52,661 nt of DNA from an uncultured Actinomycetales bacterium (GTDB lineage: Bacteria; Actinomycetota; Actinomycetes; S36-B12): positions 1 through 52,661 of the forward strand of contig CAJXYI010000013.1 of assembly GCA_913063435.1 (NCBI GenBank). Reading direction: 5' to 3'. How positions within the stretch are numbered: the first letter of the stretch is position 1; each line of letters starts with the position of its first letter. Positions 1-8,527 of this stretch are shown here, one piece after another. The notes below the pieces were generated by a model. It was not told where the DNA came from, made no database searches, and saw only the letters and a list, made by a program, of their open reading frames with translations. The translations under genes were made by a program, and so were the position numbers.

Positions 1-656
1 CTTGCTGCCATCGCGGGCGGGGGATGGCAGGCGAACGACACGAGACCGGATTCGACCCGCGGTGCTGGCCAGAACACGTTCGCCGCCACCGATCCGGCAC
101 GTTGTACCTGCGCGTACCACTGCATCTTCACCGACGGCACCCCGTACACCCGGCTGCCCGGAGCCGCCGCGAGCCGTTCGGCGACCTCGGCCTGCACCAT
201 CACCAGACCGTGTCGCACCGATGGGAACGTCGCGAGCAGATGCAACAGCACCGGGACTGCCACGTTGTAGGGCAGATTCGCCACGATCGCCGAGGGTGGT
301 CGAGGCAGCTCGCTGATGCGCATCGCATCCGCCGCGATCACCTCGAGGCGATCGGCACAATCGGGACGATGCTGCTCGACGGTGAGCGGCAGTTGCTCGG
401 CCAAGCGCGGATCGATCTCCACCGCGATGACGCACTCGGCTCGATCGAGCAGGGCAAGGGTCAGCGACCCCAAACCGGGGCCGACCTCGAGCACGACATC
501 ATCCGCACTCACCCCGCTGCGGTCAGCGATCCGGCGCACGGTGTTGGCGTCGATGACGAAGTTCTGCCCCAGTGTTTTCGTCGGTCGAATATCGAGTCGC
601 GCGGCGAGTTCGCGCACTTCGGCGGGGCCGAGCAGCCCGTCGGTCCGGCTCACCAT
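1..656 (-). CDS. rsmA: 16S rRNA dimethyladenosine transferase RsmA/KsgA (3' end outside window)
   Basis: Dimethylates two adjacent adenines near the 3' end of 16S rRNA with SAM. The first ~218 residues are visible and the C-terminus lies beyond position 1. Motifs read on the minus strand: QNFVID (res. ~31-36), the SAM-binding EVGPGLG loop (~57-63) and the adenine-methylating NLPYNV motif (~127-132). The ATG at 656 overlaps the tatD stop codon (GAATGGTGA context), so the two are translationally coupled; a GTG follows as the next codon. It is the last visible gene of the metG-tatD-rsmA run. Family assignment is secure. Confidence 0.95.
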   Translation of the reverse strand, partial: MVSRTDGLLGPAEVRELAARLDIRPTKTLGQNFVIDANTVRRIADRSGVSADDVVLEVGPGLGSLTLALLDRAECVIAVEIDPRLAEQLPLTVEQHRPDCADRLEVIAADAMRISELPRPPSAIVANLPYNVAVPVLLHLLATFPSVRHGLVMVQAEVAERLAAAPGSRVYGVPSVKMQWYAQVQRAGSVAANVFWPAPRVESGLVSFACHPPPAMAA

Positions 657-1513
657 TCCCCGAATGCGCGCATGGAGTTCTCCCATAACGCGTCGCAGAG
701 TTCGTCGACTTCCTCACCGCGCACCTGCGCCATCGAACGCACCGTCAGCGGCACCAGATAGGACGCGTTGATCCGGCCGCGATAGGGCATCGGGGTCAGA
801 TACGGAGCATCGGTCTCGACCAGCACGCGATCGCGCGGCACGACCACGAGCGCATCGCGCAGTGGCTGTGCGCTGGAGAACGTCACGACACCGGCGAAAG
901 AGCAGTACCACCCGTTGTCAGCACAGATGCGTGCCATATCGGCATCGCCGGAGAAGCAGTGGAACACCACGCGATCGGGGGCGCCTTCGGCGAGCAGCAC
1001 CGAGATCACATCATCGTGGGAATCGCGGTCATGGATCACCAACGTGCGATCGGTGCGCTTGGCCAGGTCGATGTGCCAGCGGAATGACTCGGCCTGCGCG
1101 GGACGCCCCGACTCACCGGTGCGGAAATAATCCAGCCCCGTCTCACCGATCGCGCGTACACCCGGTTCGATCGACAACGCCTCGATCTCGGTGAAGGCCG
1201 CTTCCAGCGCAGCCATTCCTTCGCGTTCGCCGATGCGTGCGGCATCGTTGGGATGCAGCGCGACAGCAGCGATCACCTCGTCGTGATTTTGCGCTGCTTG
1301 CACGGCCCAGCGCGACGACGCGACATCGCAGCCGACCTGGACCACGCGCGTGACGTTGACCGCGCGCGCCCGTGCCAGCGCATCGTCGACTCCGAGGTCC
1401 TCCTCACCGCCCTTGAGGTGCCGGTCCACCACATCGAGGTGGCAGTGCGAATCGACAACCGGTCCGGGCAAGGCCTCGGGAGCATCCGGGCGACCCTCGG
1501 GCTGCTTAGCCAT
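650..1513 (-). CDS. tatD: TatD-family metal-dependent deoxyribonuclease
   Basis: A TIM-barrel metal-dependent hydrolase of the TatD DNase family (287 aa). Metal ligands are visible in order: DSHCHLD near the N-terminus, IGETGLDY (Glu), [11 protein letters not shown] and HCFSG (His), and [10 protein letters not shown] (Asp). The ATG at 1513 is chosen over a longer upstream frame because a GAGGTGG Shine-Dalgarno sequence lies just before it and the conserved domain starts about 20 residues later. It lies 8 nt after the metG stop and overlaps the rsmA start by a few bases, so it sits in one operon with both. Confidence 0.93.
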   Translation of the reverse strand: MAKQPEGRPDAPEALPGPVVDSHCHLDVVDRHLKGGEEDLGVDDALARARAVNVTRVVQVGCDVASSRWAVQAAQNHDEVIAAVALHPNDAARIGEREGMAALEAAFTEIEALSIEPGVRAIGETGLDYFRTGESGRPAQAESFRWHIDLAKRTDRTLVIHDRDSHDDVISVLLAEGAPDRVVFHCFSGDADMARICADNGWYCSFAGVVTFSSAQPLRDALVVVPRDRVLVETDAPYLTPMPYRGRINASYLVPLTVRSMAQVRGEEVDELCDALWENSMRAFGEW

Positions 1514-1521
1514 CGACCACC

Positions 1522-3102
1522 TCAGGCATCGGAGTCCTCCAGCCGTGGGAACAGCGCCTCGCCCTTGGTCACCGTGGCACCGGCGGGCAACTGCCCCCAC
1601 CGGGCAACATCGACCACGGACGCTTGACCGATCGGACCAATCGATTGATCAGCACCGAGCTGCTGCCACAGCGAACGCATCGCCGTGGGCATTACCGGGT
1701 GATAGAGCACCGCGATCGCGCGCAGGGATTCAGCGATCGTGTAGAGGACGGTGTTCAATCGCTGCGCATTCGCCTCATCCTTGGCCAGCACCCACGGTTC
1801 GGATTCGGTGACGTAGAGGTTGACCGCGTCGACGAATGATCGGATGTGTCCGATTCCGGTGGAGAAGTCCAGCGCACACATCGCCGTATCGGCCTGGACG
1901 GCAACAGATTCCAGCATCTGCTGCAATGACTCCTCAGCATCGGTCGACTCACCGGGAGCAGGCAGCGAACCGTCGCGGTAGCGCTGCACCATCGCCGTGC
2001 ATCGCGATGCGAGATTGCCCAACCCGTTGGCGAGTTCGGAGTTGTAACGCGCCGACATGTCCTCCCAGGAGAACGACCCATCCTGGCCGAAGTTGATCGC
2101 GTGCATGAAGTAGTAGCGGAACGCATCAGCACCGAAGTGGTCGGTGATCTGTTCCGGTGCGATACCGGTCAACCGGGTCTTGCTCATCTTCTCGCCCCCG
2201 ACCAGCAACCAGCCGTGTGCGAAAACCTTGCGCGGCAGTTCGACTCCCGCCGCCATCAGCATCGCTGGCCAGTACACCGCATGGAAGCGCAGGATGTCCT
2301 TGCCGACGAGGTGCACATCTGCAGGCCACGTGTTCGCGAACATCGCACCTTCGGGTGAATCAGGATCTGCGCCATAGCCCACTGCTGTCGCATAATTCAA
2401 CAGAGCATCGAACCACACATAGACGACCTGCTTTTCGTCCCATGGCAGCCCGATCCCCCACGACACACTCGATCGCGACATCGAGATGTCCACGAGTCCG
2501 GCCTTCAAGAAGCTCATGACCTCGTTGTAGGCGCTGACCGGCTCCACGGCTTTCGGATTCGCCTCATAGTGCGCGATGAGTGCATCGGTGAACGCCGATA
2601 GTTTGAAGAAGTAGTTCGTCTCGCTGAGCATCTCGACCGGTCGGTCGTGCACGGGGCACAATTGGTCGCCGTCGTTACCGGTGATGACATCGCCGGGCAG
2701 TTTGAACTCCTCGCAGCCGACGCAGTACGGGCCCTCGTAGTCGGCTTCGTAGACGTAGCCGTTCTCGCGCACGCGTTCCCAGAATCTGCGCACACCCTCG
2801 CGATGTCGGGTCTCGGTGGTGCGGATGAAGTCGTCATTGGCGGCATCGATCGTTTCGAGCACCGGGCGCCACTCCTGCTCGACAAGGCGGTCGACCCACT
2901 CCTGCGGGCTCACCCCACCTGATTCGGCGGCGCGCTGCACCTTGGTGCCGTGCTCGTCGACCCCGGTGAGATACCAGACCTCCTCACCGCGCTGGCGCCG
3001 CCAGCGGGTGAGCACGTCTCCGGCGGTCGTGGTGTAGGCGTGGCCGATGTGGGGGGCGTCATTGACGTAATAGATCGGTGTCGTGACGTAGTAGGCGGCC
3101 AT
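1522..3102 (-). CDS. metG: Methionyl-tRNA synthetase
   Basis: Class Ia aminoacyl-tRNA synthetase that charges tRNA-Met (526 aa). The class I HIGH signature is present as HIGHAYT near residue 18 and KMSKS as KMSKT. The connective peptide carries CVGC and a later CPVH, so one zinc-knuckle half differs from the fully cysteine pattern. The length fits the short form without the C-terminal EMAP-like dimerisation domain. The start ATG gives the usual YYVTTPIYYVN opening. A TAGGAT box ends 8 nt before the ATG, so the mRNA may have almost no leader. First gene of the metG-tatD-rsmA unit. Confidence 0.97.
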   Translation of the reverse strand: MAAYYVTTPIYYVNDAPHIGHAYTTTAGDVLTRWRRQRGEEVWYLTGVDEHGTKVQRAAESGGVSPQEWVDRLVEQEWRPVLETIDAANDDFIRTTETRHREGVRRFWERVRENGYVYEADYEGPYCVGCEEFKLPGDVITGNDGDQLCPVHDRPVEMLSETNYFFKLSAFTDALIAHYEANPKAVEPVSAYNEVMSFLKAGLVDISMSRSSVSWGIGLPWDEKQVVYVWFDALLNYATAVGYGADPDSPEGAMFANTWPADVHLVGKDILRFHAVYWPAMLMAAGVELPRKVFAHGWLLVGGEKMSKTRLTGIAPEQITDHFGADAFRYYFMHAINFGQDGSFSWEDMSARYNSELANGLGNLASRCTAMVQRYRDGSLPAPGESTDAEESLQQMLESVAVQADTAMCALDFSTGIGHIRSFVDAVNLYVTESEPWVLAKDEANAQRLNTVLYTIAESLRAIAVLYHPVMPTAMRSLWQQLGADQSIGPIGQASVVDVARWGQLPAGATVTKGEALFPRLEDSDA

Positions 3103-3113
3103 GACCGGCGATC

Positions 3114-4082
3114 CTACGGAAGCCCGCGGCGGGCGGCGACCACCGCGTCGTATACCTCGCGTCGCGGCACGCCGACTTCACGGGCCACATCCCCGATCGC
3201 TGCGCGCCGGTCGATGCCGGCAGCTTCGGCCGCCTCGACTCGCGCCACCCATTCACCAGGATCACTCGCCACCGCTTGGTCCTCACCACCGGAGATGACG
3301 ACCGTGATCTCCCCGCGGAGTCCGGCATCGGCTCGCTGGCGCACATAGGCGAGATTCCCCCGAATCACCTCTTCATGCGTTTTGGTTAACTCCCGCGCCA
3401 GCACCGCGGACCGATCCGGTCCGAATACCTCGACCATGTCCGCGAGCGCGGCACTGATGCGATGAGGGGATTCGAAGAACACCATCGTGCGCTGTTCACC
3501 TGCCAATGACTGCAGGTGACGACGACGGTCTCCGGGCTTGCGGGGCAGAAACCCTTCGAAGCAGAAGCGATCCACGGCCAGCCCCGAGACGACCAGTGCC
3601 GCCAGCACCGCACTGGGTCCGGGCAGCACCGCCACCTCGATGCCGGCATCCAGGCACGCGCGCACGACGCGATATCCCGGGTCGCTGACCAGAGGCATTC
3701 CCGCGTCGGAGATGACCAGCACATCGATGCCGTCGCGCAGGCTCGACAGCAACACCTCGACGCGACCCGCTTCGGCGCTGTCGTGCAGCGAGATCACCCG
3801 ACCGGCCAATTCAACGCCGAGATCGCTGGCCAGTCGGCGGGCGCGCCGAGTGTCCTCCGCCGCGATGACGCCGGCGGTGGCCAGAGCATCACGCAGCCGG
3901 CTCGAGGCGTCACCAGGATTTCCCAGCGGGGTCGCCGCGAGGATCAGCCGGCCGAACTCAGCCGGATCGCCTACCCCCGACTGTCGGCGATGATCGGTCC
4001 GGGGCTGATCGGTCCGGGGCTGATCGGTCCTGGTCTGATCGGTCCTGGTCTGATCGGCCCGGTGCACGCCCACGTCACCCAT
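3114..4082 (-). CDS. rsmI: 16S rRNA (cytidine(1402)-2'-O)-methyltransferase RsmI, with N-terminal pentapeptide repeats
   Basis: SAM-dependent 2'-O-methylation of C1402 in 16S rRNA. The tetrapyrrole-methylase fold is recognisable from LILAATPLGNPGDAS (res. ~45), SDAGMPLVSDPGY, VLPGPSAVLAAL and FEGFLPRKPGDR. The C-terminal HTH-like tail ends in VYDAVVAARRGLP. The first ~43 residues are atypical: a run of DQTRT/DQPRT pentapeptides encoded by a 15-bp tandem repeat precedes the domain. No good alternative start after the repeat was seen. It is divergent from pmt, and a 32-bp hairpin lies 30 nt upstream of the ATG. The function is secure; the extension is unusual. Confidence 0.94.
   Translation of the reverse strand: MGDVGVHRADQTRTDQTRTDQPRTDQPRTDHRRQSGVGDPAEFGRLILAATPLGNPGDASSRLRDALATAGVIAAEDTRRARRLASDLGVELAGRVISLHDSAEAGRVEVLLSSLRDGIDVLVISDAGMPLVSDPGYRVVRACLDAGIEVAVLPGPSAVLAALVVSGLAVDRFCFEGFLPRKPGDRRRHLQSLAGEQRTMVFFESPHRISAALADMVEVFGPDRSAVLARELTKTHEEVIRGNLAYVRQRADAGLRGEITVVISGGEDQAVASDPGEWVARVEAAEAAGIDRRAAIGDVAREVGVPRREVYDAVVAARRGLP
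3991..4065. repeat. 15-bp minisatellite, five copies, inside rsmI
   Basis: Five adjacent 15-bp units: two TGATCGGTCCGGGGC, two TGATCGGTCCTGGTC and one TGATCGGCCCGGTGC. The unit length is a multiple of three, so copy-number change would keep rsmI in frame. On the minus strand they encode pentapeptides of the D-Q-(T/P)-R-T type. The paired order of variants suggests duplication of adjacent units. Confidence 0.95.
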
Positions 4083-4111
4083 CCTCCCACTCCCCCAACC
4101 TCCCTGATGTC

Positions 4112-4178
4112 TGCGTCTGAGTTACCTGAATGGTCGCTAACTCGATGAGTTAGCGACCATTCAGGTAACTCAGACGCA
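4112..4178. repeat. Perfect 32-bp inverted repeat (long hairpin)
   Basis: Arms at 4112-4143 and 4147-4178 are perfect reverse complements with a 3-nt loop (GAT). The arm begins TGCGTCTGAGTTACCTGAAT and ends GGTCGCTAACTC. It lies between the 5' ends of the divergent genes rsmI and pmt, so it is not in terminator position, and there is no T tract. It could be a miniature mobile element or a recombination or protein-binding site; the sequence does not decide. Confidence 0.93.
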
Positions 4179-4249
4179 TGACGGGGTGACCGGGTGGTGA
4201 TCTGTCGGAAAGGCGGCGCGGCAGACCATCGCCGGCCCGGGCACCTACC

Positions 4250-5857
4250 ATGGCCCGCGTGAGCGCGACGGCGGAGGCACCACGGGCAGCCAAGCCCCGT
4301 CACGCCCGCTCCGCATCCGCATCGAGCGGCTCTCCCCGCCGCCCCCAAACCGGCTACCGCCCCCTTCCAGGCAACCGCTGGGTCGGCTGGGCCGGACCGC
4401 TCGCGGTCACCGCCGTCGCCGGAATCCTTCGCTTCACCGACCTCGGCCGCCCTGATGCGGTGGTGTTCGACGAGACGTACTACGCCAAGGACGCCCTCGC
4501 GCTGCTGCGTTTCGGTTCCGAACAGGCGTTCCTCGAAGGCGCCGACGACACGATCTTGGCCAGTGACGGCAACTGGCGCACCCTCGATGTGTTCTCCGGC
4601 GACCCCGGGTTCGTGGTGCACCCCCCCTTCGGCAAGTGGACCATCGCCGCTGGTGAGTGGCTGTTCGGAATGACGCCCTTCGGGTGGCGATTCGCCGTCG
4701 CTTTGCTGGGCACCCTGTCGGTGCTGCTCGTCGCCCGCATCGCTCGCCGACTCACCCGCTCGAACCTCATCGGTGTCACCGCAGGCCTGCTGCTCGCCCT
4801 CGACGGCATCCACCTGGTGATGAGCCGCACCGCGATCTTGGACATGGTCATCTCGTTCTGGGTGCTCGCGGCTTTCGGTTTCTTGCTGCTCGACCGCGAC
4901 CAGGTCCGAAAACGATGGTTGAGCAACGATGCGCTCTCCCCCGCGATGTGGGGTCCCCGCCTGGGTCCGCGCCCGTGGCGCTGGGCAGCTGGCATCAGCC
5001 TGGGCCTGGCGTGCGGGGTGAAGTGGTCGGGGCTGTGGTTCGTCGCGGTATTCGGCCTGATGACCGTGATCTGGGATGTCGGCCTACGTCGACGCCTCGG
5101 CGTCGAGAACCCCTGGTCGGCCACCCTAGTGCGCAGTGCTCCGCCCGCATTCGTGGCGATCGTCGGCAGTGCGCTAGTGGTCTATCTGCTCACCTGGACC
5201 GGCTGGATCGTCACCGATGCCGGCTGGGGTCGACAGTGGGCCGCCGGGCAGGAGCCTTCGATCATGCCCGACTGGTTGCGCTCACTATGGCACTACCACG
5301 CCCAAGCCTGGTCATTCCACGTCTCACTCGAATCCGACCACTCGTACCAGTCGAATCCGCTCAGTTGGTTCCTGCAGACACGACCAACGTCGTTCTTCTA
5401 CCGTGGCGGAGAGGAAGCCGCGGGAACCTGCGGCGGCGAGAACTGCTCGATCGCCATCAACGCGATCGGCAATCCCGTCGTGTGGTGGGCCGGTGCGATC
5501 GCACTTATCCATCAGGTGTGGCGTTATGTTGCGCATCGCGATTGGCGTTCGGGTGCAGTGCTCGCGGGTGTCCTTGCCGGGTGGGCGCCGTGGCTGCTGT
5601 ACCTGGACCGCACGATCTTCACGTTCTACACCGTCGTCTTCGTGCCGTTCATCGCCATCGCGCTCGCAATGAGTCTCGGTGCCCTGCTCGGTCCCGCCGA
5701 TGCACCACTGGATCGACGCCGCTGGGGTGCGATCGGTGCGGGTGCGATCGTGCTGGCCGCCGTTGCCGCAGCATGGTGGTTCTATCCGGTGTGGACCGCG
5801 CAACCATTGACGTATCTGGAATGGACATGGCGGATGTGGATGCCGTCGTGGGTGTAG
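4250..5857 (+). CDS. pmt: Pmt-type dolichyl-phosphate-mannose--protein mannosyltransferase (GT39)
   Basis: Polytopic membrane glycosyltransferase that transfers mannose from polyprenyl-phosphate-mannose to Ser/Thr of exported proteins; it resembles mycobacterial Rv1002c. After a basic N-terminal tail come the GT39 motifs: VVFDETYYAKDA with the acidic catalytic pair, HPPFGKW in the first extracytoplasmic loop and SRTAILDM, followed by many hydrophobic helices. The synteny of rsmI divergent from pmt matches mycobacteria. The start may be GTG 4259, since TACCAT lies 7 nt before it, instead of ATG 4250. 535 aa. Confidence 0.93.
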   Translation: MARVSATAEAPRAAKPRHARSASASSGSPRRPQTGYRPLPGNRWVGWAGPLAVTAVAGILRFTDLGRPDAVVFDETYYAKDALALLRFGSEQAFLEGADDTILASDGNWRTLDVFSGDPGFVVHPPFGKWTIAAGEWLFGMTPFGWRFAVALLGTLSVLLVARIARRLTRSNLIGVTAGLLLALDGIHLVMSRTAILDMVISFWVLAAFGFLLLDRDQVRKRWLSNDALSPAMWGPRLGPRPWRWAAGISLGLACGVKWSGLWFVAVFGLMTVIWDVGLRRRLGVENPWSATLVRSAPPAFVAIVGSALVVYLLTWTGWIVTDAGWGRQWAAGQEPSIMPDWLRSLWHYHAQAWSFHVSLESDHSYQSNPLSWFLQTRPTSFFYRGGEEAAGTCGGENCSIAINAIGNPVVWWAGAIALIHQVWRYVAHRDWRSGAVLAGVLAGWAPWLLYLDRTIFTFYTVVFVPFIAIALAMSLGALLGPADAPLDRRRWGAIGAGAIVLAAVAAAWWFYPVWTAQPLTYLEWTWRMWMPSWV

Positions 5858-5878
5858 GAACGCACGACGACCGCTGCA

Positions 5879-6412
5879 TCAGCAGGTGCGGTCGCTGTCC
5901 TCGTTCATCATGCACACGTACATGTTCAGTCGCGCCCGCTTGACCTGCACCACCGTGTCGTCGACCTCGACCTCGTGGGCGGGCATCACCAGCCGATAGC
6001 GCTGGATGTCATAGGGCTCGATGCCCTTGGTCGGGATCTTCACCCGGGTCAACCACGGATGGCTATCGGGGCAACTGTCGACCTGGCGGACGAAGACCCG
6101 GATTCCCGTCGCGAACCACTTCGAACCCTTCTTGACGCGGACGAAGGAGTTTCTCGGCGGCTGGTATTTCCAGCAGTCACGATGGATGACCACGGTGGCC
6201 TTCTTACCTGGTCCACGGCACACGGTGGTGTTCTCCCGGTTATCGAGGCCACCGGCCTTGATCCACGAGCAGGCGATGAGGGGGACATCGGCGTTCGCCG
6301 GACCGGCTGCTCCGACTCCTACGGCCACCAATCCCGAGGCCAGCAGCCCTCCGGCTGCCGCCCCGACGGCGACGCGGCGGCCGTGCAAGCGGGCACGTTG
6401 CATCGTCGACAT
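5879..6412 (-). CDS. Secreted cysteine-containing protein of unknown function
   Basis: A 177-residue protein with a basic start, a hydrophobic Gly/Ala/Val core and an ANADVP signal-cleavage-like site near residue 40. The mature part has scattered cysteines (IACSW, TVCRG, RDCWK, DSCPDS, and a C-terminal VCMM...RTC), suggesting disulfides outside the cell. No family is recognised. The first ATG (6412) lies 2 nt beyond the 3' end of tRNA-Ala; ATG 6403 is the alternative. Neither has a Shine-Dalgarno sequence, so it may be translated from the 5' end left after tRNA processing. Convergent with pmt. Confidence 0.75.
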   Translation of the reverse strand: MSTMQRARLHGRRVAVGAAAGGLLASGLVAVGVGAAGPANADVPLIACSWIKAGGLDNRENTTVCRGPGKKATVVIHRDCWKYQPPRNSFVRVKKGSKWFATGIRVFVRQVDSCPDSHPWLTRVKIPTKGIEPYDIQRYRLVMPAHEVEVDDTVVQVKRARLNMYVCMMNEDSDRTC

Positions 6413-6413
6413 G

Positions 6414-6487
6414 TGGAGCTGAGGGGATTTGAACCCCTGACCCCCTCGTTGCGAACGAGGTGCGCTACCGAACTGCGCTACAGCCCC
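6414..6487 (-). tRNA. tRNA-Ala(CGC)
   Basis: A cloverleaf can be folded on the minus strand. The acceptor is GGGGCTG with CAGCTCC, including the G3:U70 wobble that is the alanine identity element. The anticodon arm is CCTCG-TTCGCAA-CGAGG with anticodon CGC, and the T arm has GGTTCAAATCC. Discriminator A; CCA is not encoded. It reads GCG codons. Confidence 0.96.
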
Positions 6488-6550
6488 TGACCAGGCCCTC
6501 TCGGACCCACCAGCGACTGCCGAGGTTAGCAAGCCCGGGTGGGCCGTTGC

Positions 6551-7318
6551 TCAGGCGGTTTGATCGAACACCTGATCCCAGGCTGGTCGACGCCGACCTG
6601 CGGGTCGGGCACGAGCGCTGGCATCGTCAGCGTCAGACTGATCGATACCGGTGCCCTCGAGGGCCACCCGATCACGAGCGGTGCGCGAGGGCGGGGTGGC
6701 GATGACCTCATCGTCGGCAGCGGTCCGGCCGGTTCGGGAATCGCTATAGGGGTATCCGCCCTGCTCGGCCCGCTCGGCGGCGGCGACCCGGTCGCGCCGC
6801 TGGGCCCGGCGCTCCTCACGCTGGCGCATCCGCTCCTGCACGCGTTCGGATTCCCGATCCCGCTCCTGCGCATACGCGGTGTCCACCCCCACCTGCTCGT
6901 CCAGATCCTGGTCGAGGTGCGCCTCAGCGCTGCGGCGAGCACTCGACGTCGTCGCCGAACGAGACGCGGCGCGAGAAGCCTGCGTCCGGGTAGCCCACGC
7001 TGCGCTGGCCACGAACGCCAGCAACGCCAGCCCGGGCACGATGATCACCCAGGCACCGGCAACCTGCAGCACCCACGCGGCCACGCCAGTGACGGTGACA
7101 GCCAGCAACGTGGCCAAGATCGTGCGTCGACGCCGTGCTGCCCGCCTCGCAGGGGTCCAGCCGGCCGTGCCGCCGGTGCGAAAGCGCGCCAGGATGCCCA
7201 TCGCTTCCTGATGACGCTCGAGACGATGAGCCTCCCCATCGTCATAACGGCGCAGCCACATGGGAATCAACACCGCGGCCCACAGGGCCACGATCGCCAC
7301 GTAGATCAGACCCGTCAC
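6551..7318 (-). CDS. sepX: Divisome membrane protein SepX/GlpR (receptor of Glp)
   Basis: 255 aa. The N-terminal transmembrane helix GLIYVAIVALWAAVLIPMWL is followed by RRYDDGEA. A second hydrophobic hairpin lies near residues 75-115, and a long charged Arg/Glu-rich cytoplasmic tail follows. This opening and architecture match the actinobacterial SepX (Streptomyces) / GlpR (Corynebacterium) family, which links the MoeA-like Glp to FtsZ and division. GTG 7318 is chosen because it gives the family N-terminus; a TAACGT box lies 8 nt upstream. Its neighbour glp supports the call. The tail diverges from what I can recall, so the assignment rests on the N-terminus and synteny. Confidence 0.82.
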   Translation of the reverse strand: MTGLIYVAIVALWAAVLIPMWLRRYDDGEAHRLERHQEAMGILARFRTGGTAGWTPARRAARRRRTILATLLAVTVTGVAAWVLQVAGAWVIIVPGLALLAFVASAAWATRTQASRAASRSATTSSARRSAEAHLDQDLDEQVGVDTAYAQERDRESERVQERMRQREERRAQRRDRVAAAERAEQGGYPYSDSRTGRTAADDEVIATPPSRTARDRVALEGTGIDQSDADDASARARPAGRRRPAWDQVFDQTA

Positions 7319-7333
7319 ATGAATGAACGTTAG

Positions 7334-7398
7334 GTGCAACGGCGTGTCAAACCCTGCATTCCACGGTGGTGCATGGTCTCCGCGTGTCGCCGTTGCAC
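7334..7398. repeat. Stem-loop between the acetyltransferase gene and sepX
   Basis: Perfect 11-bp arms GTGCAACGGCG (7334-7344) and CGCCGTTGCAC (7388-7398) enclose a 43-nt loop that itself contains TGCA...TGCA. It lies after the stop of the acetyltransferase gene and before the sepX start on the same strand. It could be a terminator without a T run, or an attenuating leader if sepX is transcribed from further upstream. Confidence 0.7.
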
Positions 7399-7426
7399 TC
7401 GCGGATGCGGATGTAGGACGACTCGA

Positions 7427-8032
7427 TCAGAGGGCGAGACTTCGCCTTGTGCGCCAACGGGTCAGCACACCTTCGGGCACATCATCTCGACACAGGGCGA
7501 ACGTCAGGTGATCACGCCAATCACCATCGATATGCAGATATCTCTCACGTTGCCCTTCGGGCCGGAATCCCAGTTTCTCGACCACGCGCAATGACGCGGC
7601 GTTCTCCGGGCGGATGTTGATCTCCACCCGATGCAGCCCGAGCGCGTCGAAGCAGTGATCGGTCGCCATCGCCACCGCGGTCGGGGTGATTCCCTGACCT
7701 GCGACCCGCGAGTCGATCCAATAGCCGATATAGCCGCTGAGTAGCGAACCGCGGGCGATGCCGCCGACGGTCACCTGCCCCACCAGCGATCCATCGAAGG
7801 TGATGATCCACGGCAGGCTGCGACCTTCGCGGGCTTCGGCGCGCAGTCGACGCACCATGCCGGCGAAACTCATCGGGGCATCGTGTTCGCCCAGCGGGAG
7901 CGTCGCCTCCCATGGCCGCAACCAGTCGACGTTGACCTTGCGCACCTCACGCCATGCCGCAGCGTCCCGCAATCGGATCGGGCGCAATCCGATCCGGCCC
8001 TCGCGCAGGGTTGCCGGCCAGCCGCGCGTCAC
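7427..8032 (-). CDS. RimJ/RimL-type GNAT N-acetyltransferase
   Basis: 201 aa. It is a GNAT acetyltransferase, probably acting on protein N-termini or small amines with acetyl-CoA. It opens with IGLRPIRLRDAAAW and has the acetyl-CoA-binding strand/loop region GYWIDSRVAGQGITPTAV. The C-terminal RVEINIRPENAASLRVVEKL (20 residues) is typical of the RimJ/RimL group. The GTG at 8032 overlaps the moaC stop (GTGA); a longer upstream frame is just the moaC shadow. Such a gene is a constant neighbour of glp and sepX in actinobacteria. The substrate is unknown. Confidence 0.88.
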   Translation of the reverse strand: MTRGWPATLREGRIGLRPIRLRDAAAWREVRKVNVDWLRPWEATLPLGEHDAPMSFAGMVRRLRAEAREGRSLPWIITFDGSLVGQVTVGGIARGSLLSGYIGYWIDSRVAGQGITPTAVAMATDHCFDALGLHRVEINIRPENAASLRVVEKLGFRPEGQRERYLHIDGDWRDHLTFALCRDDVPEGVLTRWRTRRSLAL

Positions 8033-8523
8033 GAGACGGACCCCCGATCGTCTCGTCGCCACACCCCGGTCTTGCCTCCGGTCTTCTCCACCAGCAGCAC
8101 ATCGGTGATCACAGCAGCCGGATCGACAGCCTTGACCATGTCGATGAGAGCAAGCCCGGCGACCGCGACGCACGTGAGCGCTTCCATCTCGATGCCGGTG
8201 CGATCAGCGGTGCGCACAGTCGCGGTTATCGCGACATGATCGTCGTGCACCTCGAGGTCGACGTTCACCCCGTGGATCGCGATCGGATGGCACAGTGGGA
8301 TCAGGTCGGGGGTGCGTTTCGCAGCGGCGATTCCCGCGATGCGCGCGACCGCGATCGCATCACCCTTGGGTACACCGCTTCCGCGCAGCAGTGCGACGAC
8401 CTCGGCTGACACGATCACCCGGCCGGTTGCGGTCGCGGTGCGTGCCGTGACCTCCTTGCCCGACACATCCACCATGCGTGCGGCGCCTGCGGAGTCGAGG
8501 TGGGTGAACTGAGAGTCACTCAT
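8029..8523 (-). CDS. moaC: Cyclic pyranopterin monophosphate synthase MoaC
   Basis: Second step of molybdenum-cofactor synthesis: the rearranged GTP product of MoaA is converted to cPMP. 164 aa, standard length. It carries LIPLCHPIAI with the conserved LCHP, DRTGIEMEAL and the C-terminal VEKTGGKTG motif. The ATG has a GGGAGGG Shine-Dalgarno sequence placed in the tail of glp, 4 nt between genes, and its stop overlaps the acetyltransferase start. No moaA, moaB, moaD or moaE gene is present in the window. Together with glp it supports the molybdoenzyme and fdhD found at 25-28 kb. Confidence 0.96.
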   Translation of the reverse strand: MSDSQFTHLDSAGAARMVDVSGKEVTARTATATGRVIVSAEVVALLRGSGVPKGDAIAVARIAGIAAAKRTPDLIPLCHPIAIHGVNVDLEVHDDHVAITATVRTADRTGIEMEALTCVAVAGLALIDMVKAVDPAAVITDVLLVEKTGGKTGVWRRDDRGSVS

Positions 8524-8527
8524 CTGC

